64,000 nt of DNA, taken from contig NC_092322.1 of NCBI RefSeq assembly GCF_036785885.1, positions 18,622,466 to 18,686,465 of the forward strand, given 5' to 3'. Source of the DNA: Coffea arabica (lineage: Eukaryota > Streptophyta > Magnoliopsida > Gentianales > Rubiaceae). The position numbers and the translations under genes were made by a program. Positions within the stretch are counted from its first letter, which is position 1. The number at the start of each line of letters is the position of its first letter. Below are positions 14,101-26,163 of this stretch, piece after piece. The notes below the pieces were generated by a model. It saw only the letters and a list, made by a program, of their open reading frames with translations. It ran no database searches and was not told the origin of the DNA.

Positions 14101-15717
14101 GCATAAGAAGAGAAAGAAAAATAATGTTCAACAGCCTATTCCTGAAAAAGTTTTCAAACCAAAAAATAAACAATCACCGCTCAGACAAGATGTAATCCTA
14201 CCTTTAGCTACAGCATACTGTTGTTGCAGAGCTGTGGCAGTAGTTTTCTTAGGTGTTGCAGCACTAATACGCATTGGCCTGGTTGAGCAATAGGCTCCAT
14301 TCATTTCGGTCATAGCACGATTCCTTTCAGTTTCATCAGCAAATTTGACAAATCCATATCCCTTGGAACGCCCAGTGCTCGGATCAGTAACAACCTTGGC
14401 TCCTCTAACTGATGGATAATGGGCTCTGAACGTCTCTTGCAACAGATAATCAGTGACATCAGGTGCCAAATCACCTACAAAGATTGAATGCTCAGGACCA
14501 GCATCAGGGCGTCTATCTCCAATTCCAAAAGATGCCCAGTTCAACCTAAAATTCAGCTCAGTCCCAGGTATTTGTCTGCCATTGTAGGACTGCAAAATCC
14601 TTTCAGCGACAGCATGTGAGGTGAACTCCACAAAACCGTAACCCTCTGGTTGACCAGTGATTTTGTTTCGAATAACTTTTATTGATAGAACCTGCAAGGA
14701 ACAAACTGGGCTTCAGACTTAACTAAATGAAATCAATCATCACTATACAGAGAGGGAAATGACATCTCCTCTCCACAGCAGAGAACTTTTCTCAGTTCAT
14801 AACAAGAACACCTATTTTAACAGTTCTGGTCCATTGACTTCCATAAAAGTGTCTAGATAAACATACCAATATCTTTAAGATCAGCAATGGCTCACTTTAA
14901 AATTTTTCTCATCTAAAGCATCTGCCAAAATCACTGGATAATCTAACTTCCTCGTAGAATGAGTCCAAGAATGCACTGAATGTTCAAAATCCAATGCGTG
15001 TTTGAAAACTCATGCATCAAAGAGAAATTCACAGCCCAGCAAGGTCTATTTGAAACCACAAAAATTATCTCAAGTCTTAACATGGTTTCAAGAACCTTAA
15101 AACTTTTGCTTTGTGTGCATTTAGCGTAAATGGGCACAAATGCCCTTTACAATGACAGCCAAAATACATTATGCACAAACATGGCTGCAAATTGCCTTCA
15201 CAGTGAGAGCCAAAAAGTGTGCCCCCTTTTCGCAAATTTTTCCCCATTATAACGACAATATTTGCAGCTATGAATCAAAGGGCACCATTTAATCTCACTT
15301 TTGCCAATTAAACAAAACAAAATTCTAAGCCTCGATTAACCATTCTTCACGTCAAAAGCACTTTGAAAATTAACCAATTGTAGTGTAAAAACTACCTTAC
15401 AAAGCTACAACACATTTGTTTCTACAAATAAAAAAGAAACAAGCATAACCTAAATAAGCCTCACCAATAGACGGAAAGAGTTTTTTGTTTTTGGGTTGGG
15501 TGTGCGGGGGGGTGGGGGGGGGGGGGGAAAGTACCTCGGCGGTGGGAGAGAACCAACTATGGAGATAGGACTCGTCAGCCCAATAGGGCAAGTCACCAAT
15601 CCAAAGGGTGCGAACTTCTTCGAGGGTTGCCGGTTGATGGTATGGCGGCCCCTGAGAAGGTGCAGTTGCCATTGCCTGCTGCTGTTGCTGTTGCTGGTCG
15701 TGCAGTTGCGCATTCAT
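5185..15717 (-). CDS. RBP45: RBP45/47-family RNA-binding protein with three RRM domains
   Basis: Spliced gene, 412 aa. Exons (minus strand): 15717-15535, 14691-14202, 10738-10665, 10594-10464, 10071-9975, 9714-9556, 5289-5185. All borders are GT..AG and the joined frame is open. A polyglutamine run (residues 8-14) precedes RRM1 (LWIGDL 38-43, GYGFVEF 78-84), RRM2 (SIFVGDL 130-136, KGYGFVKF 171-178) and RRM3 (FVGNLD 251-256, KGCGFVQF 283-290). The C-terminal tail is rich in Tyr, Gly and Gln. Proteins of this family bind poly(A)/U-rich RNA, are mainly nuclear and enter stress granules. RRM3's wording fits RBP45 better than RBP47, but the exact member is not certain. The start ATG is the only one that precedes RRM1 in frame. 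Intron 6 is 4.27 kb and intron 2 is 3.46 kb. The gene is transcribed away from PAD4. Confidence 0.9.
6383..7055. repeat. 337-bp tandem duplication in RBP45 intron 6
   Basis: The stretch starting TGAAAATATAATGTATTTGG at 6383 is repeated from 6720, a period of 337 bp. The copies stay recognisable to about 7055, ending near CAATGTAGTTCAGTAAGCAT. They differ by scattered substitutions and small indels, so the duplication is not very recent. Confidence 0.85.
7369..8456. mobile_element. hAT-like non-autonomous element with 8-bp target duplication
   Basis: The left end reads CAATGTTTTTAAACATGAAC and the right end, reversed, CAGTGTTTTCAAAACCGGGC, giving imperfect terminal inverted repeats. GTTGTACC occurs immediately outside both ends (7361-7368 and 8457-8464), a perfect 8-bp duplication as hAT elements make. 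The 1088-bp body has no transposase frame, and its last 200 bp are rich in ACCAGT/CCGGTT motifs. It sits inside RBP45 intron 6. Confidence 0.75.
8973..9128. mobile_element. Short MITE, hAT-like
   Basis: A 156-bp element whose ends form an imperfect inverted repeat: TTGTTCTTGTCTTTTG near the left end against TTGTTCGCCTTTG read back from the right end. The flanks AAAACTAT (8965-8972) and AAAATTAT (9129-9136) match in 7 of 8 positions, consistent with an aged 8-bp target duplication. It lies in RBP45 intron 6. Confidence 0.6.
10739..14201 (-). other. RBP45 intron 2
   Basis: A 3463-bp intron separating the RRM1-RRM2 exon from the short linker exon. It contains CT-rich stretches near 11650-11960 and 12240-12560 but no element with defined ends and no recognisable reading frame. 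Confidence 0.7.
15506..15534 (-). other. C-rich tract at the intron 1 donor site
   Basis: The plus strand carries G7-T-G14 (15506-15527), so the transcript has a long C run starting a few bases after the GTAC donor of intron 1 (donor GT at 15534-15533). Such a tract is length-unstable and may also be a sequencing weak point. Confidence 0.7.
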
Positions 15718-17653
15718 TATTTTTCGACCATATTTAGATAAGTTTCACAACGGTGAGGGGGTGTGTGCAATTTAGAAATAATTATTTATAAAATGAATTA
15801 ATTTTGTACAAAAATTTTGTTTTTTCACATAAATCAAATTGATATAAATTTTTTATTAAAAAACTTTAGTTGATAATTTTGTAGTTATTTGGCAGTTAGA
15901 TTAGATTAGGGTGATTATGAGTAGTTATGAAAACAAAATGTGATTAATGGCAAAAATTAAATATCGTAAAGGTGAAGTTGGAAGTTCAAAAGATGACCAA
16001 AATTGATTACATCAACGGTCATTTCTTCAAATTTTTTGTAAAAATGAAATTTGAAATTCAAAAGATAGTTTAGCACGCTGTCTTTAAAATACAACAAAAT
16101 AACTCAAAAATTGTTACTTCTCTTTGATTGCACAATCAAGAGAGGCAAAAGCTTCCTTAATATTTTACTTTGACCAAAGAAAATAGAGTAATAGAAGAAG
16201 AAATGACTAAAAAAAAGTTGTGTTTAATAGAAAATTTCAGTTTTTACCGGCTACACAATTCTTTTAAAAAAAAATAGATTACATGTCCAAGTACATTGTA
16301 TAATGGCTATTTTTAATTAAATTATAGTTAATGTGTTATTGTAACCACAATAATTAAGTTATAGAATCTGCAATAGACACAAATAATGGCTCAATGTTTC
16401 TTCTATGCAACTCATTTGACCAAAATAAATGTATCTCCTATTGTTTATTGTATTATAACTGCATTCAAAAAATATACTATAACTCCCAATTAAGATTTGT
16501 AATCCCCATGACTTCCAAATTATATTATATTACAACTCCTTGTAAATTTTGATCAAAGAAATTTGAAATTTTATTTAAATACACTAACATACTCCAAACT
16601 CTAATACCACGGACAGAAAAAGCAATTTGGATGATTTATTTGAGATAATTACTAAAACACTTTTTGTTATGTGATGTATGTGAGATAAAAAGGTGATTGG
16701 AAAGATAAAAAGGTGATTGGAATTTGTGAGGCAAATTATTTTTTTTCAAATTATCTATTTCCAAACACTCCAATGCTTTCCAATGGATAATAATAAATTT
16801 GTGTCTGCAAGTGTACAATGTTTAGTTCCCAACAAGGTAAATTTAAGAGAAGACTTACCTCAATTTATTTGTTGGTCTCATAAATAGTGGGATTTGAGAA
16901 GGGATTGTTTTATACCAATAAAATTCAAGATAATTGAAGTTGAGTTCCAAGATTTACCTTGCAAATTTATTAAAGCTTTTCTGCAATATGCTTCTCTGTG
17001 ATATTCCTTCTCTTTGAAGTTGTTATATATATATATATATATATGACAAAAACACCTTTCTTTTTTCGATTTTTGTGCTTTTCTTCTTCTGCTACTAATG
17101 CAGGTTTGATGAATGAGACTCTATCAAAACTCTATCAACTCTATAAAAACTCTATCAACAGTGTTAGTACTTTTTTTGGGGACAAATATCAACCAATTCT
17201 ATAATGTCATTAATTTATCGTGTTTCATACAGAGGATGAGGATTACTAATTCATATAATGTGTATGAAATGTCAACTTCATTTCAAATTCAATTGATAAT
17301 CTAGTAAAATGCCAAAAAAAATCAACTTAATTTACAAAAGCATAATATTTAATTAAGTTTTATAATTATCATTATAAAAAAAATTGTAATCTTTTTTAGT
17401 TTATGAGCTATCATACGTAGATAAAAAAAAAAAAAAAGCAAAAGAAACACCTATAGGTAAATCGGTCAAAGCACTTTTTGTATGTAGCATAGATTTTGAT
17501 GCCAAATCACGTCCCTTATGTGAAAATAATATTGTGGAAATATATATAATCCAATAATTTGGGCTTGAATGTATGCTGATATATTGCTGATATCTTAGTC
17601 AGTTGGTTTTAGTTTCATGAATTACTTGTCACGAAGAATATTTAGATACGAAA
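15718..17653. other. RBP45 upstream region
   Basis: AT-rich DNA upstream of the RBP45 start codon, presumably its promoter and the far end of the PAD4-RBP45 intergenic space. It contains a MITE relic (16625-16775) and a (TA)n run near 17025-17044. I see no gene. Confidence 0.55.
16625..16775. mobile_element. Truncated MITE related to the one at 26795
   Basis: The internal sequence TTTGGATGATTTATTTGA, then TGTGATGTATGTGAGATAAA and AAGGTGATTGG, is shared with the complete MITE at 26795-26965. The right end TTCCAAACACTCC is a decayed form of that element's terminus and the left end is missing. A 20-bp stretch around AGATAAAAAGGTGATTGGAA is duplicated in tandem at about 16684-16722. Confidence 0.6.
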
Positions 17654-18050
17654 TGTTGGCAAAAAAAACACGGCACAACAGAAGCAATTTTAACACATAT
17701 AAAAATATATGGGAAGAGGTAAAAAACAAATATTCAATAATTTAATTAACTCGTAACTCAATAATAACAAATATCAAGTCGTAGCTTTTTCGCTCTCCAT
17801 AACATACAAATCTCAATTATGAGATTTTCTCCCAAACCTATTCTTCAATACTCAACTCAACTCTTCAAGTAATAACATACTAGATTGGTAGTATTTATAG
17901 ATTCCAAAACTTCCTAAAACAAATACGCAATTGTAAACGAAAATTTACTTGGAAACTAACTTGAGATTTCCTAATTTAATATGGAAATTAAACAAATAGG
18001 ACACCAGAAAGAATTAGGAAACCAAATACAGTTTGGTTTAATTTCCTTCG
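17654..18050 (-). repeat. 3' LTR of the small retrotransposon
   Basis: A 397-bp copy matching 26164-26540 along most of its length, for example CTCAATAATAACAAATATCA and TTGGTTTAATTTCCTTC. Its right edge ends TTCG where the other copy has TTCA, a likely deamination of the terminal dinucleotide. Confidence 0.8.
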
Positions 18051-18062
18051 TTGCCTCTCTTA
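18051..18062 (-). other. Putative polypurine tract
   Basis: On the minus strand the sequence AAGAGAGGCAA directly precedes the 3' LTR, where retrotransposons carry the purine-rich primer for plus-strand synthesis. It is short and broken by one C. Confidence 0.45.
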
Positions 18063-18235
18063 AACCAAACTCTTCATTGAAGCAAGTCCAACTCTATCTC
18101 GAGTTTGAATCTCTATAGAAAATTCAATTGCAGTAGACCCAAGATTCAATCTCAGCTTATGATTAGTCTTCAATTTCATTTTTACACATGCTAATGGACG
18201 AATCTTGTACTTCTTGAGCAATTTCTTCACTCTTA

Positions 18236-18592
18236 TCAAAAAAATTCAAACTTATCCGCCCATTCTTCATCCAATACTTCATAATTCAATTCATCCATGA
18301 CACCAATAAAATCTCCCAAAACTAAAAAATCATAATTTTTACTACCGAGATTTTCAACATCACCATGTTTTTCCTTTACTTTTTCCACATTAATAATTGC
18401 ATCAACTTTAACTGTACCACAACCTTCAATTAATTTGTCCACCTCACAATTGATTTCAGCCAAAGTCATCACTTGTTTTTTTCTTCAAAAAATTTATCAA
18501 TCTTGACAAAATTAACAATTTCTACATTGCCATGATCTCCAGACACATCTTTGACTTCAGCAATGACTTTATCTGTTTTCTCAATCACACAT
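18236..18592 (-). pseudogene. 3' half of the retrotransposon's acidic ORF
   Basis: An Asp/Glu/Lys-rich frame, with MTLAEINCEVDKLIEG and later DELNYEVLDEEWADKFEFF before the stop at 18236. The first part (18592 to about 18476) is open in a neighbouring frame. A 7-A run at 18476-18482 (plus-strand Ts) appears to have lost one base, which shifts the frame and creates a stop. It continues the ORF at 25213-25425, from which a solo LTR separates it. No known gag, protease or polymerase motif is visible. Confidence 0.55.
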
Positions 18593-21500
18593 TGTAACAT
18601 CCCGAATATTAGGAGGTTGTTTGTGAAGAAAATATTAAAGTGTATTCCTTTGGGGTTTGATTTAAAATCTTATTTTGTTTTAAAAGACTAGAAACCCTAA
18701 TATTTTAGTCAAAACCCTAGTTTACTTGTGATTAACCGATTTTCCTAAATCTCTCCTATTTTAATTGAAACCCTAATTTTAATTACTGGAATTGAAAAAT
18801 TTCTCACGTTTTTTTAAAAATTTCATTTTATTTGAAAATTATCATTTATTAAAGCCCTACTATCCAATTATTCCATAATAAGTGCAAATAAATCTAGAAA
18901 GTAGGGTTTTATTCTTCGGTTTCAAGTTTGGAGCAAAATTAGAGTTTTCGCGATTTTTGACCGGATGAATTTTCGGTACAGAGTAAGGATTAAATTTGGA
19001 GATTAAAAGTGACTTTTAAGTGAAAAATAATATGTAATTAGTAGCAATGATATAAGGTTAGTGAATGGGAAGTAAAAACCCTAATACGTGTGTTTTTAAG
19101 AAAAACGGCGCGAATCGACGGGTCCCGCGCACTACCGATTGAACGCACCGCTTGACCACCACTTTCTTGCCATACAAGCTCATTAATATTTGAGCAAAAT
19201 ATCTCCTAAATTCCAGCTAAGCCTGACCGAAATTAATGGCTGAAAATACAAGAAAGAAAAAGAAAATTTTACTTGGTAAGGTTTGTGACAAGTGTCACAC
19301 CCTGAGTGGCCATTGACCAAGACAATTGTTCAACCTTCTTATCTCCAAATTGGCTTCATTCACCTTCATTTTTCTGCTGGAGAGCCGAGAGAGAGAGAGA
19401 GAGGGAAAGAACAAGAGAGGAACTCCTCCATTTCTTCTTGAATCAAGCTACAAAGTGAGAAAACAAAAGAAAGAAACCGATTAAACTTACCTTTGAGTGA
19501 TTAGTTAGTGATTGTTGGTGAGATTTTGGAAAGGGAAAGCTAAGGCTATACTTGGTGAACTCTAATCAAGGTAAGAAAGATGATCTCTCTAATTTTTACT
19601 TTCAATCTTGTTTAAATTAAGCTTAGTAACTCAATTTGTGGTGGAATCATGGATACTATCATGTTTTGGAGGTTTTCCCCTTTTTGATATGATGAACTAG
19701 GGTTTGACACTTGCTGCCAATTTGATGTATGATGCATATATGTTGCAATTAAGTTTGTATAAGGGGTTTTGGTAATGATTGAAGTAAGAAATTGAGGAAG
19801 GTCTCATTAAAAATTGAAAATTCCAGATTTCTGGAAAATTCTGCTTCCATTCTGTCCGGTTTTGTAACCTCATGTTAGAGGCCGAATTTGTGAGGACTCG
19901 CAAATTCCTTGTATTTTTCTCAAAAATACCCTTTTATTTGAAAATTATTATTTATCAAAGGCCATTACCCAAATATTTCACACTAAGTGTAAATAAACCT
20001 AGAAAATAGGGTTTTCCGCTTCGGTTTCAAGATTTGAGCAAAATTAGGATTTTTACGATTTTTCGCCGGATGAATTTTCGGTACAGAGTAAGGATTAATT
20101 TTTGGGATTAAAAGTGACTTTTAAGTGAGAAATAATATGTGAGTAGTAGCAATGAGATAAGGTTAGTGAATGGGAAGTAAAAACCCTAGTACGTGAGTTT
20201 TTGAGAAAAACGGCGCGAACCGGCGGGTCCCGCGCACTACTGATTGAACGCACCACTTGACCACCATTTTTGCTTACCAAACAAATTTATTGAACTTGAG
20301 CAAAATATCTTCTCTCTTGGCAACAAGCTTGACCGAATGTGAGGCTAGGAAATAACAAGAGAAAGGGAAAAGAAAGAAAGGTGGTGGTGGCGACACTTGT
20401 CACCACCTCATGGCTTCTTAACCCAAGACTAATACCATCCATTTAACTCCAACACTTAGCAAATTTCCTCTTCATATTGTTGCTGCTGGCCGAGAGGAGC
20501 AAGGAGAAAAACAACAAGGGAAAACATTTCATTTCATCTTCAATCCAACAACTTAGGAAGAAATCAAACAAAATAAACCGATTAAACTTGTTCTTGAGTG
20601 ACTAGTTAGTGAGTTGTGGTGAGTTTTTTGAAGGAGAAAGCTTGGGCTACTCTTAGTGACCTCTAGTCAAGGTAAGAGAGCTTATCTCTCCAAGTTTTGC
20701 TTTCAATTTTGTTAAATTAAGCTTGGCAACTTGATTTTATGGTGAAATCATGGATGATTAGCATGTTTTAGAAGTTTTCCCCTTTCTTATTTGATGACTA
20801 GGGTTTGGGGAAATTCTGCCCAATTTATTGTATGATGCTTATATGTTGCAATTAAGGTTTTATAAGGTGTTTTGGTAGTGATTGGACCAAGAAATTAAGG
20901 AAAGATTCACTAAAAACTAGAAATTCCAGAATCTGGAAAATTTGCCCAACATTCTGTCTAAATTTGTATCTGTGTGTTAGAGACCTAATTGGCCTTAGGT
21001 CAAAGAATAAAATTTGTAGAGAATGGTATTTTATAGGTGCCTACAAAATTTCAGCTCAATCGGAGCAACGTAAGACGTGAAAAGTCCAAAATACCCTTAC
21101 TATTTTAAGTATTTCCCAGCAGTCCGTTTCATCAGTTAAGTCCAGTTTATCATGTTTTTTGACTAGGAGCCGTACTGATTTAGCTCTGGACCAAAACATG
21201 AAAGTTGTAGTGTTCTGAAGTAGCTTTAAAATGCCTTTAAGAACACCTGAATTGGACTTTTGTACACTGAGTTATGACCATTACAGTGTTTTGCATTTAA
21301 GCAGCCGACGAATTGGTTTCTGGTTTAGTAATTTGAGAATTTGACCAAGTTACATTAGAAACTGGACTAAGTGACCTTCATGAACATTATAGCCCTGAGT
21401 CTTAGCTTCGAAACGGCATAGGTTGCGTCTTAATCTGATAAGCGTAGCCTCGGATAAGTTTTTTCCGCATTTACACGTCAAATCTGTCTTGTGCCACATT

Positions 21501-24500
21501 GAATTTCTGTACTTGCTATTGTTGTGAATCTTATTATTATGATATTGTGAGCCTATGGAACGGCTCTTGACATGAATTGCTGATATATGTGATGTTGGGT
21601 TGTGGTTGAAGAAAAATAATGAATCCTAAATGGCTGGAAAATTAGGTAAACACAAAGGGCATGCTGCCCGAATTTTTACTCGAGGACTAGAAAACTATAT
21701 TAGCGACTTGAGTGAAGGTTAAGTACTTATTACTTGAACTAGCAAGGACCTTTGCTACTATGTTTCTCGAGTGTTATACGTTAGAACTTGGCCGAACTTG
21801 TACCCTTGAGGAAAAGCCTAATGGCCAATGTAAACTTGAATTTCTTTGTACTTTCAACTCAAGTATTATTTCCAAACATCTATGTTACAAAACCTTATGA
21901 TTTGAAAAGTGAGCAAGTTTTCACGAGTGTCTTTCAAATGAATTTCAATTGGTCGATTCTTAATGAACGGAACGTTTAAGTTTCGAATCTTACTTGTATT
22001 TCAAAGTTCTTAAACTGAAATTTTCTCGCAGACTTGGACTCCAAACCCGGAGTACCACCTCGACGCGAGAACTAGAAGCACTATTGTGGTGAGTGCTTTC
22101 AAATATCCGATTGTACTTGATACATGTGTTCCTTACATGACTTGTGTGAATACATGAAAATGAATGAAAGGGCAAGGGTGTACTTTACCGCACTTGCTCT
22201 AATATGACTTGTTCTTGCTATTGAATATACTTGACTTGCTTTACATGTACTTGAAATATGTCTTGCCTGGAATTCCAGACACCCTGTGGCTAGTTAATCG
22301 AGTCGAGCCGGCAAGGGCCTGGTCGATTAGATAACGAACCCTGGGTTACTAGTTAAGTCGAGTGGAGTGTTATCTCCTCGGCAATCCGGTATACTCGAGT
22401 ATTACCACCCGTGTTACGTGTGGCGTGCGGGCCCGAGAAAGGGGGTTGATCGGTGGACGGGGATTGGCGTGTAGTGAAGTTTTCTTTTGGATTTGTTATT
22501 ACTTGAAAGTTGACGGAGTATCAACTACCCATTGATCAAGCTGGAATGGAGCCGAGATATGATTACCGTATCCTTATTTGTGATTGCAAACTTGATATTA
22601 TTTGATTCGTTGAAGTACTATTTCCCTGATTATGACTTGTTTGCTCGTTATTTCACTATTACTATGTTATTTCTTGCTTGTTGGCCAATTTGATATTTGG
22701 AACTTCACTGGGTTTCGGCTCACCCTTTTAGTTTTGTTTTCCTTACAGGGGTACGAGTGAAGCGTGAGAAGTGTAAAGGCTAGCGTAGTCTAGTTACTTT
22801 AGACTTTGTTTTGAATTTTGATTTTGTACTCGCGCTATTCCTTGAATGGAACATTTTGTACTTGGATTGTATATATTTTGAACTAGTTTAAGTATATCGA
22901 GACTTTGTACCTTGATTTCTATCAATGTAAATTATAAGCTTGAATTGCGGATATTATTAATGGTTCTTGGTGTGTGCACGTGATTATAGTGAGTGAGTCC
23001 TGGCGAGAGTTGGGCAGGCGGTCCGCCGAACCCTCTGGTACTCCTTAGGGGAGGTGGGGTCGTCACAGAATTGGCCTTAGGTCAAAGAATGAAAGTTGTA
23101 GAGAATGGTATTTTATAGGTACCTACAAAACTTCAGCTCAATTGGAGCAACGTAAGTCATGAAAAGTCCAAAATACCCTTACTATTTTAAGTTTTTCCCC
23201 AGCAGTCCGTTTGGTCAGTTTGTCCAGTTTATCACGTTTTTTTCACTAGGATCCGTATTGATTTAGCTTTTTCCCAAAACATGAAAGTTGTAGTATTCTG
23301 ACTTATCTTTCAAACGCCTCTAAGAACACCTGAATCGGACTTTTGTAACCTGAAATATGACCATTACAGTACAATGCGGTTTTATAGCCGACGAGTTGGA
23401 TTTTGGTTCTGTAATTTGAGGATTTGACTAAGTTGCATTAGAAACTAGACTAAGTGATCTTCATGAACATTGTAGCCCTGTGTCTTAGCTTCGAAACGGC
23501 ATAGGTTGCGCCTCAATCCGATAAGCGTAGCCTCAGGTATGTTATTTCCGCATCCACACGTCGAATCTGTCTGTTACTAGATTGTATTTCTGCACTTGTG
23601 ATTATTGTGATTCTTATTCTTATGATGTTGTGAGCCTATGGAACGGCTTTTGACTTGAATTATGATATGTGTGACTTTGGGTTGTGGCTGAGGAAAAATA
23701 ATGAAGCCTAAATGGCTGGAAAATTAGGTAAACACAAAGGGCATGCTGCCCGAATTTACGCTCGAGGACTATATAAATACACTTGCGACTTGGGTCGAAT
23801 TGATATGAATAGTACTTGAACCATCTAGGGTACTTGAGTCTTCTTGTTTCGAGGTATATAAGTAAGGACTTGGCCGAACTTGTACCATTGAGAAATGAAA
23901 TAATGATTGCTCGAAGTATGTTTTTCTTGTACTTTCAACTCGCAAGACAATTTCAAGTATAAATATTACAAAGTTTTACTGTTTAAAAAGGCGGCAAGTG
24001 TTTCACGACTACTCCCCAAGTGAATTCCAATTTCTTGATTTTGATATAATGAAACGTCTAAGTTTCGAATCTTAGTCATGTTTCAAAGTTCTCAAATTGA
24101 ATTTTTATCGCAGATCTGGACTCCAAACCTGGAGTATAACTGAACGTGAATACTAGAAGCACTATATCTTTTGGTGAGTGCTTTCAAATACCGAATTGCA
24201 CTAGATACTTGAACTTGATACGTGACCAATATGAGTACATGTTATATACGTGAATTGATAGGGCAAGAGTGTACTTTATCGCACTTGCCCTTACATGATA
24301 TACTTGTTTATTGATTGCAATTGACTTGATATACTTGTTTATGAGGTGCGCACTTCCTGGAATTCCAGAAACCCTGTGACGAGTTACTCTAGTCGAGCCG
24401 GCAAGGTCTTGGTCGATTGGGTAACGAGCCCTGGGTCTCTTGCTTTGTCGAGTGGAGTGATATCTCCTCGACTAATCGGTATACTCGAGTATTACCACCC

Positions 24501-25217
24501 GTGTTTATTGAGGATTTTGGGCCCAGTAGGGGGTGTGAATGGTGGACGGAGAGTAGTGTAAGTGGTGTTCTACTGGATTGGTTCCTTTACTTGAAAGTTG
24601 ACGGAGTGTCAACTACTACGTGATCAAGCTCCTGATGATGAATGGAAGTTGGCTCCTGAGAGCCATCCGTATCCTTATGCTTTGGAATGATTATTGTTTA
24701 TTGGATTATTGTTTCTTCTGAAAACTTTTACACTCGCTCATTTTGAGATTGCTACTTGAAGTGTTATTGCTCACTTTTATGAACTCTTCATGCTCGTTAC
24801 TTTGCTATATCGAAAACTTGTGCTTATAAATAATGGTCAATTTGCTATTTGAAACCTCACTGGGCTTTTAGCTCATACCACGCTATTTGTTCTCCTTACA
24901 GGGGGTACGAGCGAGGTATGAGACATGTAAAGACTAGCACAGTCTAGTTGTTTTTGACTTTTGACTTTTGACTTGTACTCGCGCTATTCCTCGAATAGAA
25001 TGTTTTGTATTTAGATTGTATACGCCTTGATCCAGTTTGAGTATATTGAGGCTTTGTACCTTGATTTTCATCAATGTAAATTCTAAGCTTGAATTGCGAT
25101 GTTATTTATGGTTCATGGATGTGTGCACGTGATGTGAGTGAGTGAGTCCTGGCGAGAGTTGGGCAGGCGGTCCGCCAAACCCTTTGGTACGCCTCAGGGG
25201 GAGGTGGGGTCGTCACA
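18593..25217. mobile_element. Outer solo LTR (Ty3/gypsy-like), interrupted by a second solo LTR
   Basis: It begins TGTAACATCCCGAATATTAG and ends GGTGGGGTCGTCACA, a TG..CA pair typical of long LTRs of plant Ty3/gypsy elements. CACAT occurs immediately outside both ends (18588-18592, 25218-25222), a perfect 5-bp target duplication. No internal retrotransposon region is left, so it is a solo LTR produced by recombination between the two LTRs. Subtracting the nested copy and its extra duplication gives 3441 bp, close to the 3448-bp copy at 27107. It has no coding content. It inserted in the acidic ORF of the smaller retrotransposon. Confidence 0.9.
19889..23067. mobile_element. Inner solo LTR nested in the outer one
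   Basis: It begins TGTGAGGACTCGCAAATTCC and ends GGTGGGGTCGTCACA. GAATT flanks it on both sides (19884-19888, 23068-23072), a perfect 5-bp duplication. The outer LTR resumes exactly after it with GAATTGGCCTTAGGTCAAAG, the same wording found uninterrupted in the copy at 27107. At 3179 bp it lacks the first roughly 200 bp of the other two copies and has its own first 35 bp or so, marking a different subfamily. Confidence 0.92.
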
Positions 25218-25425
25218 CACATGAGATTTCTTCTTGAATCACAAATTCTTCATTTTCATGTGCACTCACAACTTCTGCAATCTCTTCTTTCTTTGACTCA
25301 TCAAAATATTCTTTTTCTTCAATCACCGCAAACAAAGTATGTAAATCATAATTTTCAACCTTATAAAAATTTTCAAAAGTCTCTATATCATCAACAAATA
25401 CATCCTCTTCCAAATTAACCTCCAT
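25213..25425 (-). pseudogene. 5' half of the retrotransposon's acidic ORF
   Basis: Starts MEVNLEEDVFVDDIETFE and reaches the outer solo LTR after HENEEFVIQEEIS. About a quarter of the residues are Glu. If the LTR and one CACAT copy are removed, the frame runs directly into 18592 and continues. Upstream (about 25480-25860, minus strand) there is decayed coding-like sequence, including a stretch reading MDKEFVNGENVKILHTLSGD, so the original ORF may have been longer. I do not recognise the family. Confidence 0.55.
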
Positions 25426-26148
25426 TCTAAACCAATTTTTTGACTTATAATTGGATTCCTATGAAAATTCTATCACCAAAATATAAAAGAGGTCTGACCA
25501 AAACCACTAAGGCGATTGAGTAGAGATGATAAGCCTTTTATAATACTCTTCAACCATTGACTTTTGCATTATTTTGAAAAATAATCTGGCCTTCCTTTTG
25601 TTAATTTCTTTTGATTGACCACTATTTAAATTGATCTTAAGAAATTCACCCAAACCACTCTTTTCTAAGATATTTGTGCATTATTCTTGACCATTTAGAT
25701 CTTTCTTTATCACCACTAAGTGTGTGTAAAATTTTCACATTTTCACCATTCACAAATTCTTTGTCCATGGCAATCCAAAATAATTTACGCACCTTGATAG
25801 ATATTTTTTTTCCTTCCTTGCTTGAATTTTTTGGCCTCCCTAGCTTCAGATTTGATCAAACTTCACTATGACAATCAACAATCTGATAGGATCTTTTTCT
25901 TTTGATCATTGCATAACATCAATAATCACGACAAAGTCCCTCTTTTTTTTAAGACCTCTATCCAATTATGGTCCTAATTCCAATCAACGAGTGAGTACTA
26001 TAAGACCAACTCTCGAGGTCTAATTTTTTAATATATGCGTATTCTACCACAACCTCTATACCTTTTTATGGTATAGGATTCTCTATCAAAAAATTTTGCA
26101 CTCTTTTCAAGCAACATAGACACCCCAGGATCAAACTCTTGAATCTCG

Positions 26149-26161
26149 GGCTCTGATACCA
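26149..26161 (-). other. tRNA-iMet primer-binding site
   Basis: On the minus strand TGGTATCAGAGCC follows the end of the right LTR after a 2-base spacer. This is the standard complement to the 3' end of plant initiator tRNA-Met, and it fixes the direction of the element. Confidence 0.9.
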
Positions 26162-26163
26162 CT

